Shown here one piece after another: positions 35,494-43,868 of a stretch of DNA of 64,000 bases. The first letter of the stretch is position 1; each line of letters begins with the position of its first letter. Both the position numbers and the translations under genes were made by a program. The DNA is from Pseudomaricurvus sp965656525 (GTDB lineage: Bacteria > Pseudomonadota > Gammaproteobacteria > Pseudomonadales > Cellvibrionaceae), in contig CBFHKY010000002.1 of NCBI GenBank assembly GCA_965656525.1, positions 1 to 64,000 of the forward strand, given 5' to 3'. The notes under the pieces are model-generated. The model was not told the origin of the DNA. It did no database searches and saw nothing but the letters and a program-made list of their open reading frames with translations.

Positions 35494-35524
35494 CGTATTC
35501 ACAATGAACTAAGGACGCTGGCGT

Positions 35525-35881
35525 TTAAGCCAGTGCTGCTTTTGCCTGAGCAACAACAGCTGCAAATGCCGCCTTATCGTGTACAGCCAAATCGGCCAGT
35601 ACGCGACGATCCAGTTCAATGCTCGCTTTTTTCAGACCTGCGATCAGGCGGCTGTATGACATACCTTCCTGACGAGACTGAGCATTGATACGAGTGATCC
35701 ACAAAGCGCGGAAGTTACGTTTTTTGGTCTTACGGTCGCGATAAGCGTATTGACCAGCTTTAATAACAGCCTGCTTGGCAACACGGAATACACGCGAACG
35801 AGCACCGTAGTAGCCTTTAGCTTGCTTTAAGATCTTCTTGTGACGACGACGCGCCTCTACACCACGTTTTACACGAGCCAT
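35525..35881 (-). CDS. rplT: 50S ribosomal protein L20
   Basis: The 118-residue basic protein begins MARVKRGVEARRRHKKILKQ and contains AYRDRKTKKRNFRALWITRIN and SYSRLIAGLKKA, diagnostic of L20. It binds 23S rRNA early in large-subunit assembly and, in E. coli, represses its own operon. It follows rpmI by 47 bases in the infC-rpmI-rplT order. Confidence 0.98.
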   Translation of the reverse strand: MARVKRGVEARRRHKKILKQAKGYYGARSRVFRVAKQAVIKAGQYAYRDRKTKKRNFRALWITRINAQSRQEGMSYSRLIAGLKKASIELDRRVLADLAVHDKAAFAAVVAQAKAALA

Positions 35882-35928
35882 GGTTAATTATCCTCTAAAA
35901 TGTCTTATTAAGTCGGGTAGCGAACCAA

Positions 35929-36123
35929 TTACTTGGCGCGGAACATGCGATCTACTGCTGGTACATCCGCTGCATTCAACGTGTTAGTACCACGCAGCTG
36001 ACGCTTACGCTTGGTAGTCATTTTGGTGAGGATGTGGCTTTTGAAAGCGTGCTTGTGCTTATAGCCGGAGCCGGTTTTCTTGAAGCGCTTGGCGGCGCCA
36101 CTGTGTACTTTAGCTTTTGGCAT
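35929..36123 (-). CDS. rpmI: 50S ribosomal protein L35
   Basis: A 64-residue very basic protein: MPKAKVHSGAAKRFKKTGSG, then LTKMTTKRKRQLRGT and VPAVDRMFRAK, the standard L35 sequence. It is translated from the infC-rpmI-rplT mRNA; a strong nested hairpin lies 40 bases upstream of its start codon and probably controls its translation. Confidence 0.98.
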   Translation of the reverse strand: MPKAKVHSGAAKRFKKTGSGYKHKHAFKSHILTKMTTKRKRQLRGTNTLNAADVPAVDRMFRAK

Positions 36124-36162
36124 GAGAGTTTTCTCGATAGTAGTTAATAAAAATCACTTTGC

Positions 36163-36214
36163 AGAGCCCATATTGTTGTTTAAATGCCGTAAAGGCATCG
36201 CCACAACGGGCTCT
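36163..36214 (-). promoter_or_regulatory. nested hairpin in the infC-rpmI spacer, candidate L20 autoregulatory site
   Basis: Three stacked stems are seen on the minus strand: AGAGCCC/GGGCTCT (36208-36214 with 36163-36169), GTTGT/ACAAC (36203-36207 with 36175-36179) and ATGCC/GGCAT (36194-36198 with 36184-36188). No T-run follows on the minus strand, so it is not a terminator. In E. coli, L20 represses rpmI-rplT by binding mRNA structure in this same spacer; the equivalent role here is inference. Confidence 0.6.
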
Positions 36215-36256
36215 GATAAGCGCCATATAAAGTCATCTAGGCAGCTAAAAGCCCGA

Positions 36257-36790
36257 TCACTTTTTCTTTTTGGGGGCAATAACCATGAGCATCTGACGAC
36301 CTTCCATCTTCGGATATTGCTCAACGGAGCCATACTCATCAAGATCGGTTTCGATGCGTTTCATCATCTCCATGCCGAGCTCTTGGTGAGCCATTTCACG
36401 ACCGCGAAAGCGCAGTGAAATTTTGACTTTGTCCCCATCTTCCAAGAACCGGGTGAGGTTACGCAACTTAATGTTGTAATCCCCAATATCGGTTCCCGGA
36501 CGAAACTTCATTTCTTTGATTTGCTGCTGGCGCTGCTTCTTCTTTGCGGCGGCCTTGGTTTTCTTTATTTCAAACAGATGCTTACCGTAATCCATAATTT
36601 TGCAGACTACGGGTTCTGCGTCACCATTCATCAGTACCAGGTCTAAGCTGTCCGCCTGGGCCTGCTCTAGGGCTGCGCTCAGGGTGACTATGCCAACCTG
36701 TGAGCCATCGGAGCCAATCAAACGAACTTCTGACGCCTCAATTTGATCATTAATGGGCGCCTTCTTGGAACGTCCTTTGGAATCTTTGAT
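36257..36790 (-). CDS. infC: translation initiation factor IF-3, non-ATG start (ATC)
   Basis: IF-3 prevents subunit joining and checks the start codon. The conserved N-terminal part (KKAPINDQIEASEVRLIG) continues upstream of any ATG, GTG or TTG start. An in-frame TAG stands six codons before it. The only sensible start is an ATC complementary to 36788-36790, eight bases after AGGAG, giving 177 residues (E. coli: 180, starting with AUU). IF-3 discriminates against such codons, which is the known basis of infC autoregulation. Other signatures: VCKIMDYGKHLFE, KEMKFRPGTDIGDYN and VKISLRFRGREMAHQELG. thrS ends 39 bases upstream. Confidence 0.95.
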   Translation of the reverse strand: MKDSKGRSKKAPINDQIEASEVRLIGSDGSQVGIVTLSAALEQAQADSLDLVLMNGDAEPVVCKIMDYGKHLFEIKKTKAAAKKKQRQQQIKEMKFRPGTDIGDYNIKLRNLTRFLEDGDKVKISLRFRGREMAHQELGMEMMKRIETDLDEYGSVEQYPKMEGRQMLMVIAPKKKK

Positions 36791-36829
36791 AACACTTTTC
36801 TCCTACTTACATGACTGCGAATGTGCAGC

Positions 36830-38752
36830 CTACAACGACGAGCGGCCGCGACGTTCTACGTCCGCGGCCAGCAGTTCGGCAAATGCCTCTACACTCATCG
36901 CACCTAGATCTTTGCCTGTACGCGTACGCACGTTGACAGATCCTGTTTCGATCTCCTTATCGCCAACAGTCAGCAGATAAGGAACTTTCTGAATTGTGTG
37001 CTCGCGGATTTTAAAGCCGATCTTCTCATTTCTCAAGTCAGAAATTGCACGGAAGCCCCTGTTTCGCAAGGATTCTTCAACTTCTTGCACAAATTGCGCC
37101 TGATTGTCGGTAATATTCATGACAACCGCTTGCTGAGGAGCCAGCCAAGACGGGAAAGCACCCTCGTAGTTTTCGATCAGAATCCCAATAAAACGCTCAA
37201 AAGATCCCAAGATCGCGCGGTGCAACATCACAGGGGTTTTGCGAGCACCATCCTCTGCCACATACTGAGCATCCAATCGGCCCGGCATAGAAAAATCCAC
37301 TTGAATAGTGCCGCACTGCCAGATACGCCCCAAACAGTCTTTGAGTGAGAACTCAATTTTAGGGCCATAAAAAGCGCCTTCCCCCGGAAGCAACTCCCAC
37401 TGATGACCCTGTGCGTTCATCGCATCCATAAGCGCCTGTTCGGCCTTATCCCACACCTCATCATCGCCAACGCGCTGCTCAGGTCGTGTGGATATACGAA
37501 TAATGACATCATCAAAGCCAAAATCTTCGTAAACCGAGTATAAAAGCTTCGTGAAGGTGGCCACTTCTTCTTGAATATTTTCTTCAGCGCAGAAGATATG
37601 GGCATCATCCTGAGTAAAGCCTCGCACTCGCATAATGCCTTGCAACGTGCCAGACGCCTCATTGCGGTGACAAGAACCAAATTCAGCCAGACGCAATGGC
37701 AAATCACGGTAGCTCTTTAAGCCTTGATTGAACACCTGAATGTGACACGGGCAATTCATAGGCTTAACGGCATAGTCACGAGACTCAGACTCGACAGTAA
37801 ACATACTGTCGCGAAACTTATCCCAATGCCCCGAGCGCTCCCACAATGAGCGATCCACCACCTGTGGTGTTTTAATTTCTTGGTAGCCATTATCACGCTG
37901 AACTTTGCGCATGTATTCTTCGATAGTGGTATAAATGCTCCAGCCCTTAGGGTGCCAGAACACCATGCCGGGCGCCTCTTCCTGTAAATGGAACAACTCA
38001 AACTTTTTACCCAGCTTACGGTGGTCGCGCTTTACCGCCTCCTCAAGAAAGTTCAGATGGGCCTTCAACGCCTTTTTATCCGCAAACGCAACACCATAAA
38101 TACGCTGCAACATTTGGTTGTCGGAATCCCCGCGCCAGTACGCGCCATTCACATTCATTAACTTGAAGTAATGACAAAACTTCATATTGGGCACATGAGG
38201 ACCACGACACATATCCACATATTCTTCGTGATGATACAGGCCGGGCAGGTCATCTTTTGCAACATCGCGATCGAGAATCTCTAACTTATAAGACTCGCCT
38301 CGGTCTGCAAAAATATCGTGCGCCTCCTGCCAAGACACTTTCTTTTTAACGACGTCATAATTGGTTTTCGCCAACTCCAACATGCGCTTTTCCAAAGCCA
38401 GCACATCTTCCTCGGTAAGCTTATGATCCAAATCCACATCGTAATAAAAGCCGTGCTCAATGGTTGGACCGATGGCCATTTTTACATCTGGCCACAACTG
38501 CTTGATCGCGTGCCCGAGAAGGTGCGCACAAGAGTGACGAATCACTTCCAAGCCATCGGCATCTTTGGCCGTCAAAATAGACAACTCAGCATCTTCAGAA
38601 ATAACGTCACAGGCATCTACACGCTCACCGTTCACACGGCCGGCAACTGTCGCTTTCGCAAGACCAGGGCCAATATCGGCAGCAACATCAAGAACAGAAA
38701 CGGGGCGATCGAACTCGCGCTTGGAACCATCAGGGAGAGTAATAACAGGCAT
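36830..38752 (-). CDS. thrS: threonine-tRNA ligase
   Basis: The 640-residue enzyme has an N-terminal TGS domain (1-61), the editing domain with HSCAHLLGHAIKQLWP (about 72-87), the class II core with the zinc-binding Cys in MNCPCHIQVF, GSCHRNEASGTLQGIMRVRGF (motif 2 region), LHRAILGSFERFIGILIE (motif 3), and the C-terminal anticodon-binding domain. Size equals E. coli ThrS (642). thrS-infC-rpmI-rplT is the standard order. About 140 bases separate its start from the purK stop. Confidence 0.98.
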   Translation of the reverse strand: MPVITLPDGSKREFDRPVSVLDVAADIGPGLAKATVAGRVNGERVDACDVISEDAELSILTAKDADGLEVIRHSCAHLLGHAIKQLWPDVKMAIGPTIEHGFYYDVDLDHKLTEEDVLALEKRMLELAKTNYDVVKKKVSWQEAHDIFADRGESYKLEILDRDVAKDDLPGLYHHEEYVDMCRGPHVPNMKFCHYFKLMNVNGAYWRGDSDNQMLQRIYGVAFADKKALKAHLNFLEEAVKRDHRKLGKKFELFHLQEEAPGMVFWHPKGWSIYTTIEEYMRKVQRDNGYQEIKTPQVVDRSLWERSGHWDKFRDSMFTVESESRDYAVKPMNCPCHIQVFNQGLKSYRDLPLRLAEFGSCHRNEASGTLQGIMRVRGFTQDDAHIFCAEENIQEEVATFTKLLYSVYEDFGFDDVIIRISTRPEQRVGDDEVWDKAEQALMDAMNAQGHQWELLPGEGAFYGPKIEFSLKDCLGRIWQCGTIQVDFSMPGRLDAQYVAEDGARKTPVMLHRAILGSFERFIGILIENYEGAFPSWLAPQQAVVMNITDNQAQFVQEVEESLRNRGFRAISDLRNEKIGFKIREHTIQKVPYLLTVGDKEIETGSVNVRTRTGKDLGAMSVEAFAELLAADVERRGRSSL

Positions 38753-38894
38753 TTTTTATCCTAAATTCAGTGGCGACCCCTACAGTAGACCGCGTGAATG
38801 AGTTATAAATTAAGGAAGCGGATTATAGGGAAGGGAAGACGGACTGGCTAGCGCAGGCTCGCCAAACAAGCCGATCAGCAAGCTTAAGTTCAAT

Positions 38895-39968
38895 TTAAGT
38901 GTCAGCAATGGCGGATTCGACCCAGTCGATCACAGTGTCATAGCGATTGGGCAGCATGGCTCTTAACTCACTCAACCCCTGCATCAAACGACGATCTCCA
39001 CTGTGAGTAAACGTAATGTGCCCCACTTTACGGCCTTCGCGAACTTCTTTTCCATACCAGTAAGGCTCGGCACCCGATATAGCCCACCAACGCTCATCGC
39101 GCGGTGTACCAAGCAAGTTGATCATCACGTTAACACCCTTTACCAAAGGCTGAGCCAAGGGCACACCAGCAACAGCGCGCATGTGACTCTCGAACTGACT
39201 GACACTCGCACCGGCCTGCGTCCAATGCGCCGTATTATGCACTCGTGGCGCCAACTCGTTGACAAGCAATTCGTCGCCCACTCGGAAACATTCCATTGCC
39301 ATCACGCCGACATAATCGAGGTGGCTCAGCAAAGTGCCCAGCATGGACTCGGCTTTTTCCTGCAGAAACCGCAAGCGCGGTAGAGGCGATACAGACGCGG
39401 TCAACACCCCGTCCAATTGCAACGTCAGCGTTAAAGGGTAGAAGAAGGTATTTCCTGAACGGTCACGCACGCCCACAATGGCCATTTCCTCATCAAAAGG
39501 AATCCCCTTTTCGACAATGGCCTGATTACGCCAATCCTCAGGGATCTGCGATTGCTCAGCCTGCTTCAACCAGCACTGCCCTCGCCCATCGTAACCGCCC
39601 GTACGACGCTTCATAAGCGCCCGCTCACCCAACTTGGCGTAAACGTTGTCGACAGTAACCTCACCATCAACCAATAACCACGGGGATGTCGCTATACCTA
39701 GCTCATCCAGCAATTGCTTCTGAGTAAAGCGATCAGCCAGCCGGCCAAACACATTCAAGTTCACAAAGTTAGGGTGGCTCGCCAGTACGGAGGTCACAGG
39801 CGTTTCTGGCCAAAGCTCGCGCTCGGCCGTCACCCAATCCTCTGGAGCCAAATCGGGCAACCGAGTTGAATCGATATCGACCGGTATTGCTTCCAGCGCC
39901 AACGGCATCGCGGCGTGCTGCAACATTGCACCCAGCTGGCCGTGCCCCAAAATCCAAACTTTACTCAT
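38895..39968 (-). CDS. purK: 5-(carboxyamino)imidazole ribonucleotide synthase
   Basis: The 357-residue ATP-grasp enzyme begins SKVWILGHGQLGAML, with LMKRRTGGYDGRGQCWL (phosphate-binding loop), VGVMAMECFRVGDELLVNELAPRVHNTAHWT (metal and substrate residues). It makes N5-CAIR from AIR, bicarbonate and ATP, the step before PurE. purE lies 63 bases upstream on the same strand, so the two are one unit. Confidence 0.95.
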   Translation of the reverse strand: MSKVWILGHGQLGAMLQHAAMPLALEAIPVDIDSTRLPDLAPEDWVTAERELWPETPVTSVLASHPNFVNLNVFGRLADRFTQKQLLDELGIATSPWLLVDGEVTVDNVYAKLGERALMKRRTGGYDGRGQCWLKQAEQSQIPEDWRNQAIVEKGIPFDEEMAIVGVRDRSGNTFFYPLTLTLQLDGVLTASVSPLPRLRFLQEKAESMLGTLLSHLDYVGVMAMECFRVGDELLVNELAPRVHNTAHWTQAGASVSQFESHMRAVAGVPLAQPLVKGVNVMINLLGTPRDERWWAISGAEPYWYGKEVREGRKVGHITFTHSGDRRLMQGLSELRAMLPNRYDTVIDWVESAIADT

Positions 39969-40031
39969 GCGTCACCTTTCGAACACTCATCACCTGCAGT
40001 TGCGTCATCACTCAAATGACTACTACGAACA

Positions 40032-40520
40032 TTAGCTACGTGGATCAGGGTTAGTCAAAACCGTTTCACTCTGCTGGCGACGAAATACTTCAATTCGCTC
40101 AGCCAGCGCGGTATCGCTTAGCGATAAAATCTGGGCCGCCATCAAACCAGCATTAAAAGCACCGGCTCCACCAATAGCCAGAGTACCCACGGCAACACCT
40201 CGAGGCATTTGCACAATGGATAATAGGCTGTCCTGACCGCTAAGCGCTTTGCTCTGTACAGGCACACCAAGCACTGGCAAGCGGGTCTTTGCTGCCGCCA
40301 TACCAGGCAAATGCGCAGCACCACCGGCACCAGCCACAATCACCTCAAAGCCATTGTCAGCAGCTGACTCCGCAAAACTCATCAACTTATCGGGCGTACG
40401 GTGCGCCGACACCACCTCGACGTGATAGTCCACTTGCAAAGTATCCAGCACATCCGCCGCTTCCTTCATTGTAGGCCAGTCGCTTTTTGACCCCATAATA
40501 ATGGCGATTTTCGGTTTCAT
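40032..40520 (-). CDS. purE: 5-(carboxyamino)imidazole ribonucleotide mutase
   Basis: The 162-residue class I PurE shows IAIIMGSKSDWPTMKEA, VVSAHRTPDKL with the catalytic His, VIVAGAGGAAHLPGMAA and LLSIVQMPRGVAVGT. It moves the carboxylate of N5-CAIR to C4, forming CAIR. It is the first gene of purE-purK and follows the tRNA-Val terminator, so its promoter should lie in 40521-40617. Confidence 0.97.
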   Translation of the reverse strand: MKPKIAIIMGSKSDWPTMKEAADVLDTLQVDYHVEVVSAHRTPDKLMSFAESAADNGFEVIVAGAGGAAHLPGMAAAKTRLPVLGVPVQSKALSGQDSLLSIVQMPRGVAVGTLAIGGAGAFNAGLMAAQILSLSDTALAERIEVFRRQQSETVLTNPDPRS

Positions 40521-40617
40521 GGTTTATCCCTCTGGCCAACCGCGTTTCTGGCGAACTGCCCGTGTGATTAACGACCCTGCAGCACCACCCGTTAAAAATC
40601 AGCTTGGCCTACAAACG

Positions 40618-40638
40618 AAAAAACCCGCATAAAGCGGG
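40618..40638 (-). terminator. intrinsic terminator after tRNA-Val
   Basis: On the minus strand CCCGC and GCGGG (complementary to 40634-40638 and 40624-40628) enclose TTTAT and run into six T. It lies about 55 bases past the mature tRNA 3' end. Confidence 0.8.
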
Positions 40639-40693
40639 CATCTTTACTCGCGGCAACACTCAGAAAACGACTGATAGAATGTTGCCTAAATTT

Positions 40694-40770
<77 letters not shown>

Positions 40771-40828
40771 ACTGGCTTCTTTTCCGCAGATACTCTATCA
40801 AAAAGTGTCCATGCTCAAAGAGGCGCGT

Positions 40829-40857
40829 ACTTTACCAGCAGTTTATTACACTGACAA
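40829..40857 (-). promoter_or_regulatory. sigma70 promoter of tRNA-Val
   Basis: On the minus strand TTGTCA (complement of 40852-40857) and TAAAGT (complement of 40829-40834) are 17 bases apart, followed by the GC-rich discriminator ACGCGCC typical of stringently controlled tRNA promoters. The tRNA begins about 55 bases on. Confidence 0.7.
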
Positions 40858-41087
40858 GTACCACCGACCCAAAGCATTATAGTATTTTTTACCTCCAACA
40901 CATGAACTTTGTGAACCATCAATCTTTAAGGGTCATCACATTAAGATTCTCTGCTTATCTTTCATGAAATCAATACACACCAATAAAAAGAACCGTACAT
41001 ACCAATACCCCACAACACCCCGCCTCAAAAGCGAAGCCTCTCAAAATGTGCTTAAAAATCAGACAGTTACTTTTTTTACAAAAAGGG

Positions 41088-41114
41088 TTGACGCCTCCAA
41101 TCTTGCTCTATAAT
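41088..41114 (+). promoter_or_regulatory. sigma70 promoter of tRNA-Asn
   Basis: TTGACG at 41088-41093 and a consensus TATAAT at 41109-41114 are separated by 15 bases (16 if the -35 is read one base earlier), followed by ATACGCGCC, again a GC-rich discriminator. The tRNA starts 40 bases later. Confidence 0.7.
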
Positions 41115-41153
41115 ATACGCGCCATCTTGAGGGGCTAAACCGAAAGATGAAAT

Positions 41154-41228
41154 TCCGACATAGCTCAGCGGTAGAGCAGTTGACTGTTAATCAATTGGTC
41201 CCTGGTTCGATCCCAGGTGTCGGAGCCA
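41154..41228 (+). tRNA. tRNA-Asn (anticodon GTT)
   Basis: Cloverleaf on the plus strand: acceptor arms TCCGACA / TGTCGGA, D-arm GCTCAGCGGTAGAGC, anticodon arm GTTGA / TCAAT around CTGTTAA (anticodon GTT), T-arm CCTGGTTCGATCCCAGG, discriminator G and encoded CCA. It marks the border between the housekeeping block and the glycan locus. Confidence 0.97.
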
Positions 41229-41233
41229 AATTT

Positions 41234-41262
41234 AAAAAGGCAGCCTTATGGCTGCCTTTTTT
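41234..41262 (+). terminator. bidirectional intrinsic terminator
   Basis: AAAAAGGCAGCC and GGCTGCCTTTTTT form a 12-base stem with the loop TTAT. T-runs exist on both strands, so it can end the tRNA-Asn transcript from the left and the long glycan transcript from the right (whose last stop is at 41540). The 277 bases between 41263 and 41539 show no other feature. Confidence 0.85.
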
Positions 41263-41539
41263 GTTTCTGTACAAAAAGCCTTCTATTTTCATTTCACTTT
41301 TTCAGGTCACACTGGCTACTGCAGTCGCAATCTCTGAGCTGCCATCATGTACAACATATTTATCTCCTCACAAATAAGACCTTCCGCTCTCTAAAGAGGC
41401 TCTCTGCTGCAAAGTATCGCACTCTTAACCGCCGGCTCAAGTTACACTGGACTTATTAAAACCTAGCCGCCACACAGAACGTTTCATAAGGGGGCGGAAG
41501 TTAAAGCAAAGTATTCCACACCATAAATGAATTCTGTTT

Positions 41540-42664
41540 TTAGTATGAATGCTGCTTATAAAGTTTAATTATTGATGCATTAACTGAAGATGACGAGAAA
41601 TCTGTTTCCACATACGCCCTGGAATTTTTACCCATTTTCTCGCACAAGGAACGATTTTTGACAAGAATTTCAATCTTATCCGCCAGCTCAACAACAGATC
41701 GAGCGGGTACCAAAAACCCATTTTCTCCTTCATTTACCACTTCCCTACAGCCCGGAACATCAGTGGCAATAATCGCACGCCCAACAGCTGCTGATTCCAG
41801 TAAAGATTTGGGCAAGCCTTCTCGATATGATGGTAAAACAGACACATGGGAGCGAGCCCACACAGAGTAAATATCACTGGAAGGACCAGACCAAACCACG
41901 CCCGCCTCGGCAGCTAATTCGATCAATTCTTTTACTGTCAGAGAGTTAGGGTTCTTGCTATCAACATCACCAACCAATTCAAAGATAACATTATCCAGCT
42001 TTGCGTTTATCAACTTCGCCGCATGAATAAACTCCAATACTCCCTTATCTTTCAGCATTCTTGCCACCAGTGCAACCCGAGTGACGGGGGTCTCTGGTAA
42101 CGCAGTGTAAACAAAATGATTGATATCCACTCCAGCTCCACGAATCAAGGCCAGCCGCTCCTTTCGAATCTTGAGCTGATCTGTAAACAGGCCATAGTCG
42201 TCACGATTTTGTAAAATCAAAATCATATTCGGGAGATTAAACAAGGAGCGATAAAATAAGGATAAGCCAAAACGTAGAATCTTTGCTTTCAACGTTGGCG
42301 AGATAAAGCTAAAGCCAAGCCCACCTAAGGCATTAACCACCTTGGGCACACCAACCCACTTTGCCGCTAAACTGCCAATTAAAACAGGCTTTTGTGCCAC
42401 ATTATGAACAATGTCAGGCTGCAGCCTCTTAAAAGCCTTGCAAATAGTCATAAACAGCCGGAGGTTACCCAACAAACCAAGGCTGGAGCGGTCAATACAT
42501 ATTGGTGTCAAATGCACGCCGGCAGATACAATTTCACGTTCGTGCTGATGAACATTACACACCAAATGAACTTCATAACCGTGATCTATAGCCTGCTTAG
42601 CCAGCTCCAATCGATGTGAACAGAAATACCAATCTTCCGCGACAAAGTAAACCAACCTTTTCAT
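41540..42664 (-). CDS. GT4-family glycosyltransferase (last gene of the glycan locus)
   Basis: The 374-residue protein is a GT-B retaining glycosyltransferase: N-terminal acceptor half MKRLVYFVAEDWYFCSHRLE, LQPDIVHNVAQKPVLIGSLAA and VNALGGLGF, then the nucleotide-sugar half with VALVARMLKDKGVLEF, and the E-x7-E motif in SYREGLPKSLLESAAVGRAI. It resembles the group that adds a sugar to a lipid-linked oligosaccharide; donor and acceptor are unknown. Its ATG overlaps the previous stop in TAATG, so it is translationally coupled to the GT gene upstream. It is cytoplasmic or membrane-peripheral. Confidence 0.9.
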   Translation of the reverse strand: MKRLVYFVAEDWYFCSHRLELAKQAIDHGYEVHLVCNVHQHEREIVSAGVHLTPICIDRSSLGLLGNLRLFMTICKAFKRLQPDIVHNVAQKPVLIGSLAAKWVGVPKVVNALGGLGFSFISPTLKAKILRFGLSLFYRSLFNLPNMILILQNRDDYGLFTDQLKIRKERLALIRGAGVDINHFVYTALPETPVTRVALVARMLKDKGVLEFIHAAKLINAKLDNVIFELVGDVDSKNPNSLTVKELIELAAEAGVVWSGPSSDIYSVWARSHVSVLPSYREGLPKSLLESAAVGRAIIATDVPGCREVVNEGENGFLVPARSVVELADKIEILVKNRSLCEKMGKNSRAYVETDFSSSSVNASIIKLYKQHSY

Positions 42665-43821
42665 TACATACTGCCTTTGTTTGCCGCACTTTTATGATAA
42701 GTGGTGTCATCATGAAGTCGCTGGTAAGCGCTCTGAATAGCGGAAATAGAGAAGTTTTTTTCCACACGCCGTCGAAGGGCCAAACCTAACGAAGATCTTG
42801 TAGATTCATTCAGCTCTACCAATGTAACTATAGCCTGAGTCAGCGCATTTTGGTTATATGCCGGAATGACATACTCTGGCATGCCAAGCAGGTAACCACT
42901 ATCCCCCACATCAGTTGTCACACAAGGAAGCCCGCAAGCCATAGCCTCCCCAAGGACATTGGGAAAGCCCTCTCCCCAATTTGAGCTTAAAACAAAAGCG
43001 TCCAACGCGATAAGCAACTGATAAATGTCGGAGCGTTCCCCCAGACAATGAACTCGATCAGAGCCTGTGCGCTCATTAGAAAGCAACAAGCTTTCAGTGC
43101 CTTTACCAATTAAGACTAAATGAACATTTGGAAACTGGCGGGAAATACTGAAGAACGCTTCGAGCAGGCCCTGCTGGTTTTTCATTGGGTGCACCCTACC
43201 AACATGGCCGATCACAAACCCACCTTCCACCCCAAGCTGCTGTCGAGCATAAGCTTTTTTATCCGGTGACACGACATCAATTGGAACCCACTTTTCCAGC
43301 TCGAAGCCATTGGGTATAAAAACAACTTTCTTCCCAATTCTCCAGAACCGCTGATGCTCAGCGGCACTTTTACGTGAATTAAATATTACTTTATCCGGAA
43401 GACAGCCACACAAACCCAAAGTGAGAATAACAAGCTTGAGTGAAGTTTTTTCTTCTGACAACGAATGCAGACTGTGACGAATATTCCACACATAAGCTGT
43501 AGAACGCCAGAAAGACAAGCACTTCAAAAAACAACTGAACAGAGCTGCGTGGTACATCCAAGCATGAACCAATTGCACATCATGAACGCGAATCAAGCGC
43601 AACACCTGGAAAAGACGAATAGGTAGCATCCAAAAACGCCTCAGATCCAGCTCGAAAACCTGAACGCCTAACCCTTCTAGCAAAGCTCTATGTTTACCGC
43701 CGGAAGTTAAAGAAACGACAAATGCTCTTTCCGAACCCGAAGAAGACGACAAAAGCTTATATAACATAGCTTCGGCCCCGCCTGTTCCGAGGCCGGTAAT
43801 CAAGTGCGCAACTTTAGCCAT
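42664..43821 (-). CDS. GT4-family glycosyltransferase
   Basis: The 385-residue GT-B protein begins KVAHLITGLGTGGAEAMLYK, a classic opening for this family (the GTGGAE loop). The donor half contains VIGHVGRVHPMKNQQGLLEAF, VHLVLIGKGTE and the E-x7-E motif in NWGEGFPNVLGEAMACGLPCV. It should transfer a hexose-type sugar from a nucleotide donor during repeat-unit assembly; which sugar is unknown. It is followed by the second GT4 gene with a one-base overlap, and preceded by a methyltransferase gene 47 bases away. Confidence 0.9.
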   Translation of the reverse strand: MAKVAHLITGLGTGGAEAMLYKLLSSSSGSERAFVVSLTSGGKHRALLEGLGVQVFELDLRRFWMLPIRLFQVLRLIRVHDVQLVHAWMYHAALFSCFLKCLSFWRSTAYVWNIRHSLHSLSEEKTSLKLVILTLGLCGCLPDKVIFNSRKSAAEHQRFWRIGKKVVFIPNGFELEKWVPIDVVSPDKKAYARQQLGVEGGFVIGHVGRVHPMKNQQGLLEAFFSISRQFPNVHLVLIGKGTESLLLSNERTGSDRVHCLGERSDIYQLLIALDAFVLSSNWGEGFPNVLGEAMACGLPCVTTDVGDSGYLLGMPEYVIPAYNQNALTQAIVTLVELNESTRSSLGLALRRRVEKNFSISAIQSAYQRLHDDTTYHKSAANKGSM

Positions 43822-43868
43822 AAACTTACCGACAGCATAATGTACTGAAAAACTGACAACCGTGAATA

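Larger units (their letters stand above)
40771..41153. other. 380-base spacer between the divergent tRNA-Val and tRNA-Asn genes
   Basis: No reading frame is supported. It carries two divergent stable-RNA promoters (40829-40857 minus, 41088-41114 plus). The middle part (40865-41080) is A+T-rich and shows nothing I recognise. Confidence 0.7.

Noticed and set aside
35420..35500. A GTG-initiated frame with several Phe codons as pheST leader peptide
   Set aside because: It would begin inside the rplT terminator stem, has no ribosome site, and its Phe codons are scattered rather than clustered.
41154..41228. Integrated prophage or integrative element at tRNA-Asn
   Set aside because: No integrase, recombinase or repeated tRNA end is visible in the window; the island is annotated only as a composition and content border.
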